From an uncultured Pelagibacteraceae bacterium (lineage in GTDB: Bacteria > Pseudomonadota > Alphaproteobacteria > Pelagibacterales > Pelagibacteraceae): a DNA stretch of 58,141 bases. Position 1 is the stretch's first letter, and each line of letters opens with the position of its first letter. Below the pieces are notes generated by a model, which saw only the letters and a program-made list of their open reading frames with translations, was not told where the DNA came from and did no database searches. A program made the position numbers and the translations under genes. Shown piece after piece: positions 46,138 to 56,409 of this stretch. The DNA lies in the NCBI GenBank assembly GCA_902555655.1, contig CACDSX010000005.1, forward strand, positions 1 to 58,141, given 5' to 3'.

Positions 46138-46770
46138 ATGATAGCTCATTCAATTTTTTTTTATTTTTTTTCAATTGTTGCAATTATATCTGCGATAATG
46201 GTTACGGCTTCAAAAAATACAGTCCACTCTGTTTTTTTTCTTATATTAGATTTCATAAGCATATCCTGCTTATTTATAATGATTGGAGCAGAATTTTTAG
46301 GAATGATAATGTTGATTGTATATGTTGGGGCTGTAGCTGTTTTGTTTTTGTTTGTAGTTATGATGTTAAATGTTGCTCAACAAAAAAATCAATGGTTCTT
46401 ATCGAAATCTAGCTCAGATCACATACCGATAGGTTTTATTATAAGTGCAATTATTTTTTTTGAACTATTAATTGTTGTAGGTGGATGGAAATATAAACCG
46501 GATTTAGTTAATCCAAATAATATATCTTTGTACAATGGTGTTAGTAATACACATTCTTTAGGTCAAGTATTATACACCGACTATATTCATATTTTTCAAA
46601 TAAGTGGAATGATTTTATTGGTTGCAATGATAGGAGCAATTGTTCTTACATATAGACAAAGAGAAGGTGTTAAAAAACAAAGTTATGTTAAACAAATTTC
46701 AAGAGAAAGATCTGAAGGTGTAGAAGTCCTAGAAGTAGAATCAAATAAAGGAATTAAAATTGATGACTGA
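46138..46770 (+). CDS. nuoJ: NADH-quinone oxidoreductase subunit J
   Basis: 210 residues with five spans. The family stretch [21 protein letters not shown] (about 54-74), which includes the pi-bulge helix, is present. The acidic tail ([13 protein letters not shown]) is cytoplasmic. The stop overlaps nuoK by 8 bases. Confidence 0.95.
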   Translation: MIAHSIFFYFFSIVAIISAIMVTASKNTVHSVFFLILDFISISCLFIMIGAEFLGMIMLIVYVGAVAVLFLFVVMMLNVAQQKNQWFLSKSSSDHIPIGFIISAIIFFELLIVVGGWKYKPDLVNPNNISLYNGVSNTHSLGQVLYTDYIHIFQISGMILLVAMIGAIVLTYRQREGVKKQSYVKQISRERSEGVEVLEVESNKGIKIDD

Positions 46771-47074
46771 TATAGGTTTAGGGCATTATTTAACGTTAGG
46801 GGCTGTAATTTTTACTATTGGTGTAATAGGTATTTTTTTGAATAGAAAAAACATCATTGTAATTCTAATGAGTATAGAATTAATCTTATTAGCCGTTAAT
46901 ATTAATTTGGTATCTTTTTCAATTTATTTAAATGATTTATCAGGTCAAATTTTCACTTTATTTATTTTGACTGTAGCTGCTGCTGAGGCTGCGATTGGCC
47001 TTGCAATCATAGTTGTCTACTACCGAAATTCTGGAACTATACGTGTAGAGGAAATAGATAAATTAAAAGGATAA
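46763..47074 (+). CDS. nuoK: NADH-quinone oxidoreductase subunit K
   Basis: 103 residues from the ATG at 46763; the TTG one codon earlier is not needed. Three spans. Conserved Glu residues lie in the second and third helices ([14 protein letters not shown] and [12 protein letters not shown]), which are part of the proton path. Two bases separate it from nuoL. Confidence 0.96.
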   Translation: MTDIGLGHYLTLGAVIFTIGVIGIFLNRKNIIVILMSIELILLAVNINLVSFSIYLNDLSGQIFTLFILTVAAAEAAIGLAIIVVYYRNSGTIRVEEIDKLKG

Positions 47075-47075
47075 A

Positions 47076-48989
47076 ATGGAAATCTCAATTATAGCTTTAC
47101 CTTTAATAGCTTCAATAATATCTGGATTTTTTGGAAAATTAATTGGAGATAGAAATTCAGAAATTATTACAAGTTTATTAGTATCAATATCCGCAATTTT
47201 TTCAGCTTTTATATTATATGAGGTCATTTTTAATCAATATCAAGACAATATCATAATTGCTACCTGGATAAGTTCTGGAACGTTAGATGTTAATTGGTCA
47301 ATGAAAATAGATTCTTTATCATCAATTATGTTAGTTGTTGTAACCTCCGTTTCATCTTTAGTTCACATTTATTCAATCGGATACATGTCTGATGATCCAC
47401 ACAAACCAAGATTTATGGCTTACTTATCATTATTTACTTTTGCAATGTTAATGTTGGTAACATCAGATAACTTTATTCAGTTATTTTTTGGTTGGGAAGG
47501 TGTTGGACTTTGTTCATATTTTTTAATAGGATTTTGGTTTAAAAAAGATTCAGCTAACACTGCTGCAATTAAAGCGTTTGTAGTAAATAGAGTAGGGGAT
47601 TTTGGTTTTGCTCTTGGTATTTTTTTAATTTTTTATTTATTTGGAACTGTAAATTATTCCGAAGTTTTTGAACTAATCCCTACAATAACTGAAAAAAATC
47701 TTATTTTTTTAGGTATTCAGTTAAATGCTGTAGATTTAATTTGCCTACTTTTATTTGTTGGGGCAATGGGAAAATCTGCTCAAATATTACTACATACCTG
47801 GTTGCCAGATGCTATGGAAGGTCCAACTCCTGTCTCAGCGCTTATTCATGCAGCAACGATGGTAACCGCAGGTGTCTTTTTGGTTGTAAGATGTTCACCT
47901 ATATATGAATACTCTGAATTAGCACTCAATGTCATAACAATCGTTGGTATGAGTACTGCTTTTTTTGCTGCCACTGTAGCACTTGTTCAAACTGATATAA
48001 AAAAGATAATTGCTTATTCAACTTGTAGTCAATTAGGATACATGTTTTTTGCAACTGGTGTAGGAGCCTATAATATCGCGATGTTTCATTTATTTACACA
48101 TGCTTTTTTTAAAGCTTTGTTGTTTTTAGGATCTGGATCAGTCATTCACGCTTTTAAAGATGAGCAAAACATAAATAATATGGGAGCTGTATGGAAAAAA
48201 TTACCTTATACATATGGTTTAATGATTATAGGAACTCTAGCTTTAACTGGATTTCCTTTTTTATCTGGATTTTATTCTAAAGATGCAATTATAGAGTTTG
48301 CTTATTTAAGAGGAAATACCACAGGCTACTACGCTGCTGGTATTGGAATTTTAACAGCATTTTTAACTTCAATTTATTCATGGAGACTAATTTTTAAAAC
48401 CTTTCATGGTGACTATAATAATAAAAATATCAATATAGAAGAAACTCATGAATCACCTCTTGTTATGTTAATACCTTTAATTTTACTTTCAATTGGAGCA
48501 ATATTTGCGGGATATATTTTTAAAGATTTATTTATTGGCAATGGTGAATTCACTATCTTTTGGCAAGATTCAATCTTCTTTTTAAAACCTTTAAGCACTG
48601 AACATCCACCTTTTTGGTTCTTAGTTTTAACACCAATTCTTGTGATTTTATCAATCCCCATTGCCTACTATTTGTTTGTTAGAAACAAAGATCTTACCGA
48701 GAAGATTGCGAACGTAAACAAACCTTTATACAATTTTTTATTAAATAAATGGTACTTTGATGAGCTTTACGATATGTTAATTGTTAAACCATCAAAAAAG
48801 TTGGGATTATTTTTATGGAAATTTTTTGATATAAAATTAATAGATGGTTTTGGTCCTGATGGTATTTCAGCTTTTATTAAAAGATGCTCTTTAAAAGCCA
48901 ATAAATTTCAAAGTGGTTTTATATATCATTATGCATTTGTGATGTTACTTGGTTTTTCTGCTTTATTAACTTTCTTAATTGTTAAATAA
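47076..48989 (+). CDS. nuoL: NADH-quinone oxidoreductase subunit L
   Basis: 637 residues, an antiporter-like proton pump subunit. The core motif FFGWEGVGLCSYFLIGFWF (about 137-155) and LLHTWLPDAMEGPTPVSAL (about 238-256) contain the family Lys/His/Glu pattern. The C-terminal long amphipathic helix region (about 545-600) is present, as expected for L but not M or N. One base is shared with nuoM. Confidence 0.97.
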   Translation: MEISIIALPLIASIISGFFGKLIGDRNSEIITSLLVSISAIFSAFILYEVIFNQYQDNIIIATWISSGTLDVNWSMKIDSLSSIMLVVVTSVSSLVHIYSIGYMSDDPHKPRFMAYLSLFTFAMLMLVTSDNFIQLFFGWEGVGLCSYFLIGFWFKKDSANTAAIKAFVVNRVGDFGFALGIFLIFYLFGTVNYSEVFELIPTITEKNLIFLGIQLNAVDLICLLLFVGAMGKSAQILLHTWLPDAMEGPTPVSALIHAATMVTAGVFLVVRCSPIYEYSELALNVITIVGMSTAFFAATVALVQTDIKKIIAYSTCSQLGYMFFATGVGAYNIAMFHLFTHAFFKALLFLGSGSVIHAFKDEQNINNMGAVWKKLPYTYGLMIIGTLALTGFPFLSGFYSKDAIIEFAYLRGNTTGYYAAGIGILTAFLTSIYSWRLIFKTFHGDYNNKNINIEETHESPLVMLIPLILLSIGAIFAGYIFKDLFIGNGEFTIFWQDSIFFLKPLSTEHPPFWFLVLTPILVILSIPIAYYLFVRNKDLTEKIANVNKPLYNFLLNKWYFDELYDMLIVKPSKKLGLFLWKFFDIKLIDGFGPDGISAFIKRCSLKANKFQSGFIYHYAFVMLLGFSALLTFLIVK

Positions 48990-50470
48990 TGAATTTTCCT
49001 ATTCTTTCTTCTCTAATTTTACTTCCTTCAATAGGAGCACTTTTTTTATTTTTTACAAAAAGTAACAAGGAAAATAACATTACAGTGAAATATGTTGCTT
49101 TATTTACCTCTCTTGTAAATTTTTTTTTATCTATTTATTTGTGGATATTATTTGACCAATCAACCTCAGAATTTCAATTTATTGAAGATAGGATATGGAT
49201 TGAAAGCTTAATTAATTATAAAGTAGGTATTGATGGTATTTCAATATTATTCATTATTTTAACAACTTTTATAACACCACTTTGTATTATTTCAGTAAAT
49301 AACTCTATTAAAAATAGATTAAGTGAATTTTTGATAGCTGTATTAATCATGGAGTCTTTCATGATTGGTGTTTTTTGTTCATTAGATTTAGTTGTTTTTT
49401 ATTTATTTTTTGAAGCAGGCTTAATCCCAATGTTTTTAATCATAGGAATTTGGGGAGGTACTAGAAGAGTGTATTCTGCTTTTAAATTTTTTTTATTTAC
49501 ACTCTTAGGCTCTGTTTTGATGTTAGTTGCTATAATTTCAATATATTGGATATCTGGAACCACGGATGTAGTTAAATTATATGAGTTAGGCATTGATGCA
49601 AAATATCAGAATCTTTTATGGTTAGCTTTTTTTAGTTCGTTTGCAGTCAAAACTCCTATGTGGCCAGTTCATACTTGGTTACCAGATGCCCATGTTGAGG
49701 CACCAACTGCAGGCTCTGTATTATTAGCTGCAATTTTACTTAAAATGGCAGGTTATGGATTTATAAGATTTTCTTTAGGATTATTTCCAATTGCCTCGGA
49801 AATATTTACACCTCTAATTTACATCTTAAGTGTTGTTGCTATTATTTTCACTTCTTTTATTGCTTTAATGCAAGAAGATATGAAAAAGCTTATTGCATAC
49901 TCATCAGTTGCACACATGGGTTTTGTAACTTTAGGAATTTTTACAATACAACAACAGGGAATTGAAGGAAGTATAATTCAAATGATTAGTCATGGACTTG
50001 TTTCTGCTGCACTTTTCTTGTGTGTTGGAGTGGTTTATGATCGAATGCATTCTAGATTAATAAGTACTTATGGTGGTATAGTAAATATTATTCCAAAATA
50101 CTCTGTTTTATTTATGTTATTTACTTTAGCTGCACTTGGTTTACCAGGAACTAGTGGATTTGTGGGTGAATTCTTAATTTTAATGGGAGCATTTAAGGAT
50201 AATTTTTTAGTAGCTGTTATTGCAAGTTTAGGAGTGATAATAGGAGCTGCATATATGCTTTGGTTGTACAAAAGAGTTGTTTTTGGAAAATTAGTCAATT
50301 TAGATTTAAAAGAAATGGTAGATCTGAATAAGTCAGAATTATTTATTTTAACATGTCTAGCTATCCCAACTTTATTTTTTGGATTTTACCCAGAACCTTT
50401 AATAAATACTATAGAAGTTTCAATCAGTGATCTAATAAGTGCTTATAATATTAATGTAGTGGATAATTAA
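48989..50470 (+). CDS. nuoM: NADH-quinone oxidoreductase subunit M
   Basis: 493 residues with fourteen spans, antiporter-like. VFYLFFEAGLIPMFLIIGIWG (about 135-155) carries the key Glu, and MWPVHTWLPDAHVEAPTAGS (about 222-241) the second motif. Normal length. Two bases from nuoN. Confidence 0.97.
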   Translation: MNFPILSSLILLPSIGALFLFFTKSNKENNITVKYVALFTSLVNFFLSIYLWILFDQSTSEFQFIEDRIWIESLINYKVGIDGISILFIILTTFITPLCIISVNNSIKNRLSEFLIAVLIMESFMIGVFCSLDLVVFYLFFEAGLIPMFLIIGIWGGTRRVYSAFKFFLFTLLGSVLMLVAIISIYWISGTTDVVKLYELGIDAKYQNLLWLAFFSSFAVKTPMWPVHTWLPDAHVEAPTAGSVLLAAILLKMAGYGFIRFSLGLFPIASEIFTPLIYILSVVAIIFTSFIALMQEDMKKLIAYSSVAHMGFVTLGIFTIQQQGIEGSIIQMISHGLVSAALFLCVGVVYDRMHSRLISTYGGIVNIIPKYSVLFMLFTLAALGLPGTSGFVGEFLILMGAFKDNFLVAVIASLGVIIGAAYMLWLYKRVVFGKLVNLDLKEMVDLNKSELFILTCLAIPTLFFGFYPEPLINTIEVSISDLISAYNINVVDN

Positions 50471-50471
50471 A

Positions 50472-51890
50472 ATGTCAAATTTAGAATTAGTTTTTCCAGA
50501 AATTTTTCTTTCTTTATCCATAATGTTTTTATTAATTTTAGGTGTTTTTAAAAAAAACAGTTCAAAATTAATTCAAAACCTTTCATTAATTATTTTACTT
50601 ATTATCGCTGTAATTACATTTAATGAAACCCTAGGTATTGAAGAAACACTTTTGTTTAATGGTAGTATTATCATTGATTATTTGTCATCATTCATGAAAA
50701 TAGTTACTTTATTAGCTGCTTTCTTAGTCTTAATAATTTCATCAAATTATTTAAGAACCTTCAAAATTTTTAAAATTGAATATCAAATTCTAATTTTAAG
50801 TTCAGTTTTAGGGATGATGATAATGATTAGTTCTAATGACTTAATAGTATTTTATATGGGGCTAGAACTTCAATCGTTAGCTCTATATGTTTTAGCAACA
50901 TTCAACAGAGATCAGCTTAAATCATCTGAAGCTGGATTAAAGTACTTTGTTTTAAGTGCACTTTCTTCAGGATTATTACTTTATGGCTGTTCATTAATTT
51001 ATGGTTTTACAGGTTCAACAAACTTCAATTTAATAGCTACACAACTAAATTCGAATGAATATGCATTAACTTTTGGAATAGTTTTTATTCTAGTAGGTTT
51101 AGCATTTAAAATTTCGGCTGTGCCATTTCATATGTGGGCACCAGATGTTTATGAGGGATCGCCAACCCCTGTAACTTTATTTTTCACAATGGTTCCAAAA
51201 GTTGCTGCTCTTACTGTATTTATAAGATTTTTATATGTTCCTTTTTTAAATTTAATTGATCAATGGCAAATGATACTGGTTTTTCTTTCTATTGCTTCAA
51301 TGCTTTTTGGAGCAATCGCTGCAATAGGACAAACTAATTTAAAAAGACTTATAGCCTACAGTTCTATAAGTCATATTGGTTACTCTCTAGCTGGTTTAGC
51401 AACAGGTTCAAATGAAGGCATACAAAGTTCAATAATATACATAACTATATATATATTAATGAATTTAGGATTCTTTTCATGTTTGTTAATGATGAAGAGG
51501 AATAATGAGTATCATGAAAATATTGAAGATTTATCTGGTTTATCAAAAAATCACCCATTGTTATCTTTATCATTGTTAGTAATTTTATTTTCGTTAGCCG
51601 GAATTCCACCATTAGCTGGATTCTTTGCTAAATTTTATATTTTTAAATCTGTTATAGAACAATCAATGTATTTTTTGGCTATAGTTGGTTTATTATCAAC
51701 AGTTGTAGCAGCATTTTATTATCTGAGGATAATTAAGATAATGTATTTTGATAAAGAAAAAGAGAAATACGATACAGATCACAGTTTATGGCTTAAGTTT
51801 TCCCTAACCGCTTCTACATTATTAATTTTAATATATTTTGTTTTCCCGAGCCAATTAATAAAAGTAGTCTCAAAAATTAACATTATTTAA
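50472..51890 (+). CDS. nuoN: NADH-quinone oxidoreductase subunit N
   Basis: 472 residues, antiporter-like. Motifs are LIVFYMGLELQSLALYVLA (about 119-137), VPFHMWAPDVYEGSPTPVT (about 218-236) and SLAGIPPLAGFFAKF (about 375-389). Last complex I subunit. The birA start shares its final base, so transcription and translation probably continue into the next genes. Confidence 0.97.
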   Translation: MSNLELVFPEIFLSLSIMFLLILGVFKKNSSKLIQNLSLIILLIIAVITFNETLGIEETLLFNGSIIIDYLSSFMKIVTLLAAFLVLIISSNYLRTFKIFKIEYQILILSSVLGMMIMISSNDLIVFYMGLELQSLALYVLATFNRDQLKSSEAGLKYFVLSALSSGLLLYGCSLIYGFTGSTNFNLIATQLNSNEYALTFGIVFILVGLAFKISAVPFHMWAPDVYEGSPTPVTLFFTMVPKVAALTVFIRFLYVPFLNLIDQWQMILVFLSIASMLFGAIAAIGQTNLKRLIAYSSISHIGYSLAGLATGSNEGIQSSIIYITIYILMNLGFFSCLLMMKRNNEYHENIEDLSGLSKNHPLLSLSLLVILFSLAGIPPLAGFFAKFYIFKSVIEQSMYFLAIVGLLSTVVAAFYYLRIIKIMYFDKEKEKYDTDHSLWLKFSLTASTLLILIYFVFPSQLIKVVSKINII

Positions 51891-52420
51891 TGAAGTTCAG
51901 GATCTTTAGATTCAAGAAAGTAGAAAGTACAAATAATTCAGCAATTAAGATTATTAAAAATTCTACTATAGATTATGGCATGATCATTTCAAATGACCAA
52001 AAAAATGGCAGAGGTCAATATGGAAAGAAGTGGATTTCTTATAATGGGAATTTGTTTGTAAGTTTTTTTTACAAGTATGATAATTTGGCAGTTTCTTTAA
52101 AACAGATTACTAAAATTAATTGTTTATTGGTAAAAAAATTACTTTCTAGTTATTATAAAAAGAAAATTATCTTTAAAAAACCTAATGATTTATTGATAAA
52201 TAAAAAGAAAATTTGCGGGATATTACAGGAAAAAATTAGTAAACTTAACAAAAAATATTTAATTGTAGGTATTGGAATTAACTTAATAAAAAGTCCAAAA
52301 TTGAAAAATTATTCCACAACCAATCTAACTGAATTATTGAACGAAAAAGTTTCTAAAAATAAAATTGAAAAACAAATTAAAAGGATTTTTGAGGTCAAAC
52401 TTAACAAATTATTAAAATAA
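51890..52420 (+). CDS. birA: Short biotin-protein ligase
   Basis: 176 residues, much shorter than E. coli BirA (about 320). Only the catalytic core is present: KNGRGQYGKKWISYNGNLFV (about 39-57) holds the biotinyl-AMP loop (usually GRGRRGRxW, here GRGQYGKKW), and KKICGILQE (about 104-112) corresponds to the KVGGILxE motif. There is no N-terminal repressor HTH and no clear C-terminal SH3-like domain, so it should be a ligase but not a biotin-operon repressor. It attaches biotin to carboxylase carrier proteins. Confidence 0.88.
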   Translation: MKFRIFRFKKVESTNNSAIKIIKNSTIDYGMIISNDQKNGRGQYGKKWISYNGNLFVSFFYKYDNLAVSLKQITKINCLLVKKLLSSYYKKKIIFKKPNDLLINKKKICGILQEKISKLNKKYLIVGIGINLIKSPKLKNYSTTNLTELLNEKVSKNKIEKQIKRIFEVKLNKLLK

Positions 52421-52422
52421 TT

Positions 52423-53169
52423 ATGTATATTTTAGGTGATATAGGAAATTCAGAAACTAAAGTCTATTTAGTTGATACAAAAAATACAATTTTAAGAAAT
52501 ATAAATTTTTCATCAAAACAAATAAATAATAAAACTTTAAATCAAAAATTCAAATATTTAATTAAAGATTTCAAATCTATCAACAAAATTTTATTTTGCA
52601 GTGTTGTTCCAAAATCTTTTTATTTAATTAAAAAATTTTTATCAAAAAAGATTAAAAAAAAATGTTATGAAGTTAAAGATTTGAAATTAAGATCATTGAT
52701 TAATATTAAAGTAAATTTTAAACAAGTTGGTTCTGATAGACTTACAAATGCAATAAGTCTTATTAATAAAAAAGATAATTTTATTATTTTAGATTTTGGA
52801 ACAGCCACAACCTTTGATGTCGTAACTCAAAATACTTATAAAGGAGGTATTATTGCTCCTGGCATAAAAATTTCTCTTAATACTTTGTCTGATAAAGCAA
52901 CTTTAATTCCTAAAATAAATCTAAAACAAATCAAAAAAGTGATAGGTAATGATACAATTAGTGCGGTAAGATCTGGTTTTTTTTGGGGATATGCTGGTTT
53001 AATTGACAATATTGTCAATTTGATTAAGAAAGAAACAGGAAAATCTTTTAAACTAGTAATTACTGGAGGATTTTCTGATTTATTAAAAAATTCAATTAAA
53101 ACTAAATTAAAACAAAATAAAGATATCACTATAAAAGGTTTAATCAAAATTTCTAAGTTAATTAAATAA
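52423..53169 (+). CDS. coaX: Type III pantothenate kinase
   Basis: 248 residues with an ASKHA fold. Phosphate-1 loop LGDIGNSETK (4-13; the usual DIGNT reads DIGNS here), phosphate-2 LDFGTATTFDVV, then GGIIAPGIKIS. It makes 4'-phosphopantothenate, the first step of CoA synthesis. It sits 2 bases after birA and abuts the RNase J gene with no gap, the birA-coaX-rnj order common in alphaproteobacteria. Confidence 0.93.
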   Translation: MYILGDIGNSETKVYLVDTKNTILRNINFSSKQINNKTLNQKFKYLIKDFKSINKILFCSVVPKSFYLIKKFLSKKIKKKCYEVKDLKLRSLINIKVNFKQVGSDRLTNAISLINKKDNFIILDFGTATTFDVVTQNTYKGGIIAPGIKISLNTLSDKATLIPKINLKQIKKVIGNDTISAVRSGFFWGYAGLIDNIVNLIKKETGKSFKLVITGGFSDLLKNSIKTKLKQNKDITIKGLIKISKLIK

Positions 53170-54828
53170 ATGAAAGACGAATTATTATTTTGTCCTCTTG
53201 GAGGATCTGGAGAAATTGGAATGAATATGAACCTGTTTGGTTATGGTCAACCAGGAGATCACAAATGGATAATGGTAGATATTGGTGTAACATTTGCTGA
53301 TGATACTATTCCAGGAGTTGATCTAATTTATCCTGACCCAGGTTTTATTGTTGAAAGAAAAGATAATTTGTTAGGAATTATTCTAACACATGCTCATGAA
53401 GATCATATAGGAGCTATTGCACATTTGTGGCCAAAACTAAAATGTAAAATTTATGCAACTCCTTTCACAGCAATATTGATTAGAGAAAAATTTAAAGAAA
53501 AACATATAGATATTACTAATGATCTTAAAATTGTAGAACTAAATGGTACAGTTGCCTTAGACCCATTTGATATAGAATACATTACATTAACTCATTCCAT
53601 TTTAGAACCCAATGGTTTAAGAATTAAAACCCCAGCAGGTGTAATATTACATACTGGTGACTGGAAGGTAGATCCAAATCCATTAATTGGTGATCAAATT
53701 AATTCTAAAAGATTAAAAGAAATTGGTGAAGAAGGTGTTCTAGCTATGATTTGTGACTCAACAAATGTTTTTAGCGCTGGAAGATCTGGTTCAGAATTAG
53801 ATGTAAGAAAAAATTTATTGAATATAATGAGTCGTTTAAAAAAAAGAATTATTATTACATCTTTTGCTTCTAATGTAGCAAGAATGGAATCAGCTTTTTA
53901 TTGTGCAGAAAAAACTGGAAGACAAATTTCATTAGTTGGTAGATCGATGCATCGAATTTATAAAGCTGCAAGACAATGTGGATACCTAAAAAATACAATA
54001 GAACCCATTGACCCTAGAGATGCAAAAAGTTTTTCAAGAGAAAAAATTGCTTATTTGTGTACTGGGAGCCAGGGTGAACCTATGGGGGCCATGATGAGAA
54101 TATCTAGCTATACACATCCAGACGTATTTATTGAAAAGGATGATGCAGTTATTTTTTCTTCAAAAATAATCCCAGGTAACGAAAAAAAACTTTATAAACT
54201 TCATAATCAATTAGTTAAAGATGGAATTGAAGTTATATCAGAAGAAACTGAATTTATTCATGTTTCGGGCCACCCTAATCGTGAGGATCTTAAAGATATG
54301 TATCAATGGGTAAAACCTAAATGTGTTATTCCTGTTCACGGAGAGCATAGACACATGATTGAACACATAAATTTTGCAAAAGAAATGCAAGTACCAAATC
54401 CTGTTCAAGTTGAAAATGGGGATATTGTAAAATTATATCCTGGCAGTAAACCTGAAGTTTATGATAAAGCTCCAAGTGGTAGATTGTACTTGGATGGAAA
54501 TGTCAGTGTAGAGGAGGACTCTCAATCAATTAAAGATAGAAAAAATTTAGGAGTGAATGGATATTTAGAAGTAACTATTTTAATTACACCCAAAGGAAAC
54601 ATTCACAATAATCCCATTACAACTTTTAGAGGATTACCAATCTATGAAAAAGATGAGTTTATTTATGGTTTAGAAAATGAAATAGAAAAAACAACTAGAT
54701 CATTTAAATTGGGAAATAAACAACAAGAACACAATTTAATAGATGCACTTAAAATTGCTTGTAGAAAATTTACAAAAGAAAAAACAGGTAAAAGACCTTT
54801 TACAAATATTAATTTAGTAAAAATTTAA
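53170..54828 (+). CDS. rnj: Ribonuclease J family metallo-beta-lactamase nuclease
   Basis: 552 residues. The zinc motif LTHAHEDHIGA includes H74, H76, D78 and H79; downstream HTGDWKVD, the beta-CASP region (ITSFASNVARMES) and the C-terminal HVSGHPNREDLK complete the active site. The family has 5'-3' exonuclease and endonuclease activity in mRNA and rRNA maturation. The ATG is directly after the coaX stop. Confidence 0.95.
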   Translation: MKDELLFCPLGGSGEIGMNMNLFGYGQPGDHKWIMVDIGVTFADDTIPGVDLIYPDPGFIVERKDNLLGIILTHAHEDHIGAIAHLWPKLKCKIYATPFTAILIREKFKEKHIDITNDLKIVELNGTVALDPFDIEYITLTHSILEPNGLRIKTPAGVILHTGDWKVDPNPLIGDQINSKRLKEIGEEGVLAMICDSTNVFSAGRSGSELDVRKNLLNIMSRLKKRIIITSFASNVARMESAFYCAEKTGRQISLVGRSMHRIYKAARQCGYLKNTIEPIDPRDAKSFSREKIAYLCTGSQGEPMGAMMRISSYTHPDVFIEKDDAVIFSSKIIPGNEKKLYKLHNQLVKDGIEVISEETEFIHVSGHPNREDLKDMYQWVKPKCVIPVHGEHRHMIEHINFAKEMQVPNPVQVENGDIVKLYPGSKPEVYDKAPSGRLYLDGNVSVEEDSQSIKDRKNLGVNGYLEVTILITPKGNIHNNPITTFRGLPIYEKDEFIYGLENEIEKTTRSFKLGNKQQEHNLIDALKIACRKFTKEKTGKRPFTNINLVKI

Positions 54829-55073
54829 TGAGTTTCACAGGTTTAGCTATTATCTACATCATCATTTGGTGGATTGTATTTTTTGCTATTTTACCGATAG
54901 ATGTTGAGAGAAAAAAAACAAACAAAATAGAAGGTGAAGATCCTGGATCACCAGAAAATCCAAAAATGTTAAAAAAATTCATTTATTGCACAGGAATAAC
55001 AACGATTCTATTCATTATCATTTATTTATTAATGAAATTTGAATATTTGAATTTAAGAAATATAATCATTTAA
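54828..55073 (+). CDS. DUF1467-family small membrane protein
   Basis: 81 residues with two spans (about 5-24 and 52-70). The central PIDVERKKTNKIEGEDPGSP (about 23-42) is the DUF1467 signature. The family sits next to proS and the lol genes in many alphaproteobacteria. Role unknown. It shares one base with rnj and is 1 base before proS. Confidence 0.85.
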   Translation: MSFTGLAIIYIIIWWIVFFAILPIDVERKKTNKIEGEDPGSPENPKMLKKFIYCTGITTILFIIIYLLMKFEYLNLRNIII

Positions 55074-55074
55074 C

Positions 55075-56409
55075 ATGTTTATTTCTAAATCATTTATACC
55101 AATTCTTAAAAACAATCCATCAGAAGCGAAAATAAAGTCTCATCAATTGATGCTACGGGTTGGAATGATCAAGCAGTCTTCAGCTGGAATCTATTCATGG
55201 TTGCCACTAGGTTTTAAGGTAATGAAAAAAATTGAACAGATTGTGAGAGATGAACAAAACAAAATTGGTGCACAAGAAATTTTAATGCCAACAATCCAAT
55301 CAAGTGAAATATGGAAAGAAAGTGGACGTTATGAAGATTATGGTGAAGAAATGCTTAGAATTAAAGATCGTCAAGATCGAGAAATGTTATACGGACCGAC
55401 GAATGAGGAATTAGTAACAGATATATTTAGATCTTCAGTTAAATCTTATAAATCTCTTCCACAACTCTTATATCACATTCAATGGAAATTTAGAGATGAA
55501 ATAAGACCGAGGTTTGGGATTATGAGATGTAGAGAATTCTACATGAAAGATGCTTATTCATTTGATGTTAATGATGAAGAAGCATTATTTTCATATAATA
55601 AATTTTTTTTGTCATATTTAAAAACATTTAAAAGATTAGATCTCACAGCTATTCCTATGGCTGCTGATACTGGACCGATTGGTGGAAATCTGTCACATGA
55701 ATTTATAATCCTAGCTGAAACAGGTGAAAGTAAAATTTATACTGATAAAAGAATTTTTGATTTAAAGAGTGATGGAACAAAAATAGAAAAAAATTCACTC
55801 AATGATTTGAGAAAAAAATATGAACAATTTTATTCAGTGACAGATGAAAAATTCAAAAAAGATGAATTTGAAAAAAAAGTTGATGAGTCTAACCGTCTTA
55901 AAACAAAAGGCATTGAGGTTGGTCATATTTTTTATTTTGGAGATAAATATTCTAAACCGATGGGGTGCTCTGTAGATTTACCTGGTGGTAAGAAAGATTT
56001 TGTTAAAATGGGTTCTTATGGAATAGGAGTTTCAAGACTAGTAGGGGCAATAATTGAGGCTAAATATGATGAAAAAAATGAAATCATGAAATGGCCAATT
56101 TCTATTGCACCATATGAAGTTGCTATAATTCCTATGATTAATAAAAATGATACTTCATCGCTAAAGAAGGCAAATGATATTAATTTAGAATTTCAAAAAC
56201 ATAATATTGAGACCATCATAGATGATACGGACGAAAATTTTTCATCAAAAGTGAAAAAAATGAATCTGATAGGAGCTCCTTTTCAAATTATTATTGGCAA
56301 ACATACAGAGGGAGATTTGTTAGAATTTAAAGAAACAGGTAAAGAGTCTAAAAAAATTAATTTAGCAGAAATTATTAAGATTATTAGAACACAAAAAATA
56401 AAAAATTGA
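55075..56409 (+). CDS. proS: Prolyl-tRNA ligase, short form
   Basis: 444 residues. The class II core opens MLRVGMIKQSSAGIYSWLPLG (about 27-47). The motif 2 region is IQWKFRDEIRPRFGIMRCRE (about 139-158), with motif 3 GSYGIGVSRLVGAI (about 324-337), followed by the anticodon-binding domain. It lacks the roughly 180-residue editing INS insertion that E. coli ProRS has between motifs 2 and 3; the short alphaproteobacterial form is normal for the group. The TGA overlaps the TTG start of the next gene. Confidence 0.95.
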   Translation: MFISKSFIPILKNNPSEAKIKSHQLMLRVGMIKQSSAGIYSWLPLGFKVMKKIEQIVRDEQNKIGAQEILMPTIQSSEIWKESGRYEDYGEEMLRIKDRQDREMLYGPTNEELVTDIFRSSVKSYKSLPQLLYHIQWKFRDEIRPRFGIMRCREFYMKDAYSFDVNDEEALFSYNKFFLSYLKTFKRLDLTAIPMAADTGPIGGNLSHEFIILAETGESKIYTDKRIFDLKSDGTKIEKNSLNDLRKKYEQFYSVTDEKFKKDEFEKKVDESNRLKTKGIEVGHIFYFGDKYSKPMGCSVDLPGGKKDFVKMGSYGIGVSRLVGAIIEAKYDEKNEIMKWPISIAPYEVAIIPMINKNDTSSLKKANDINLEFQKHNIETIIDDTDENFSSKVKKMNLIGAPFQIIIGKHTEGDLLEFKETGKESKKINLAEIIKIIRTQKIKN

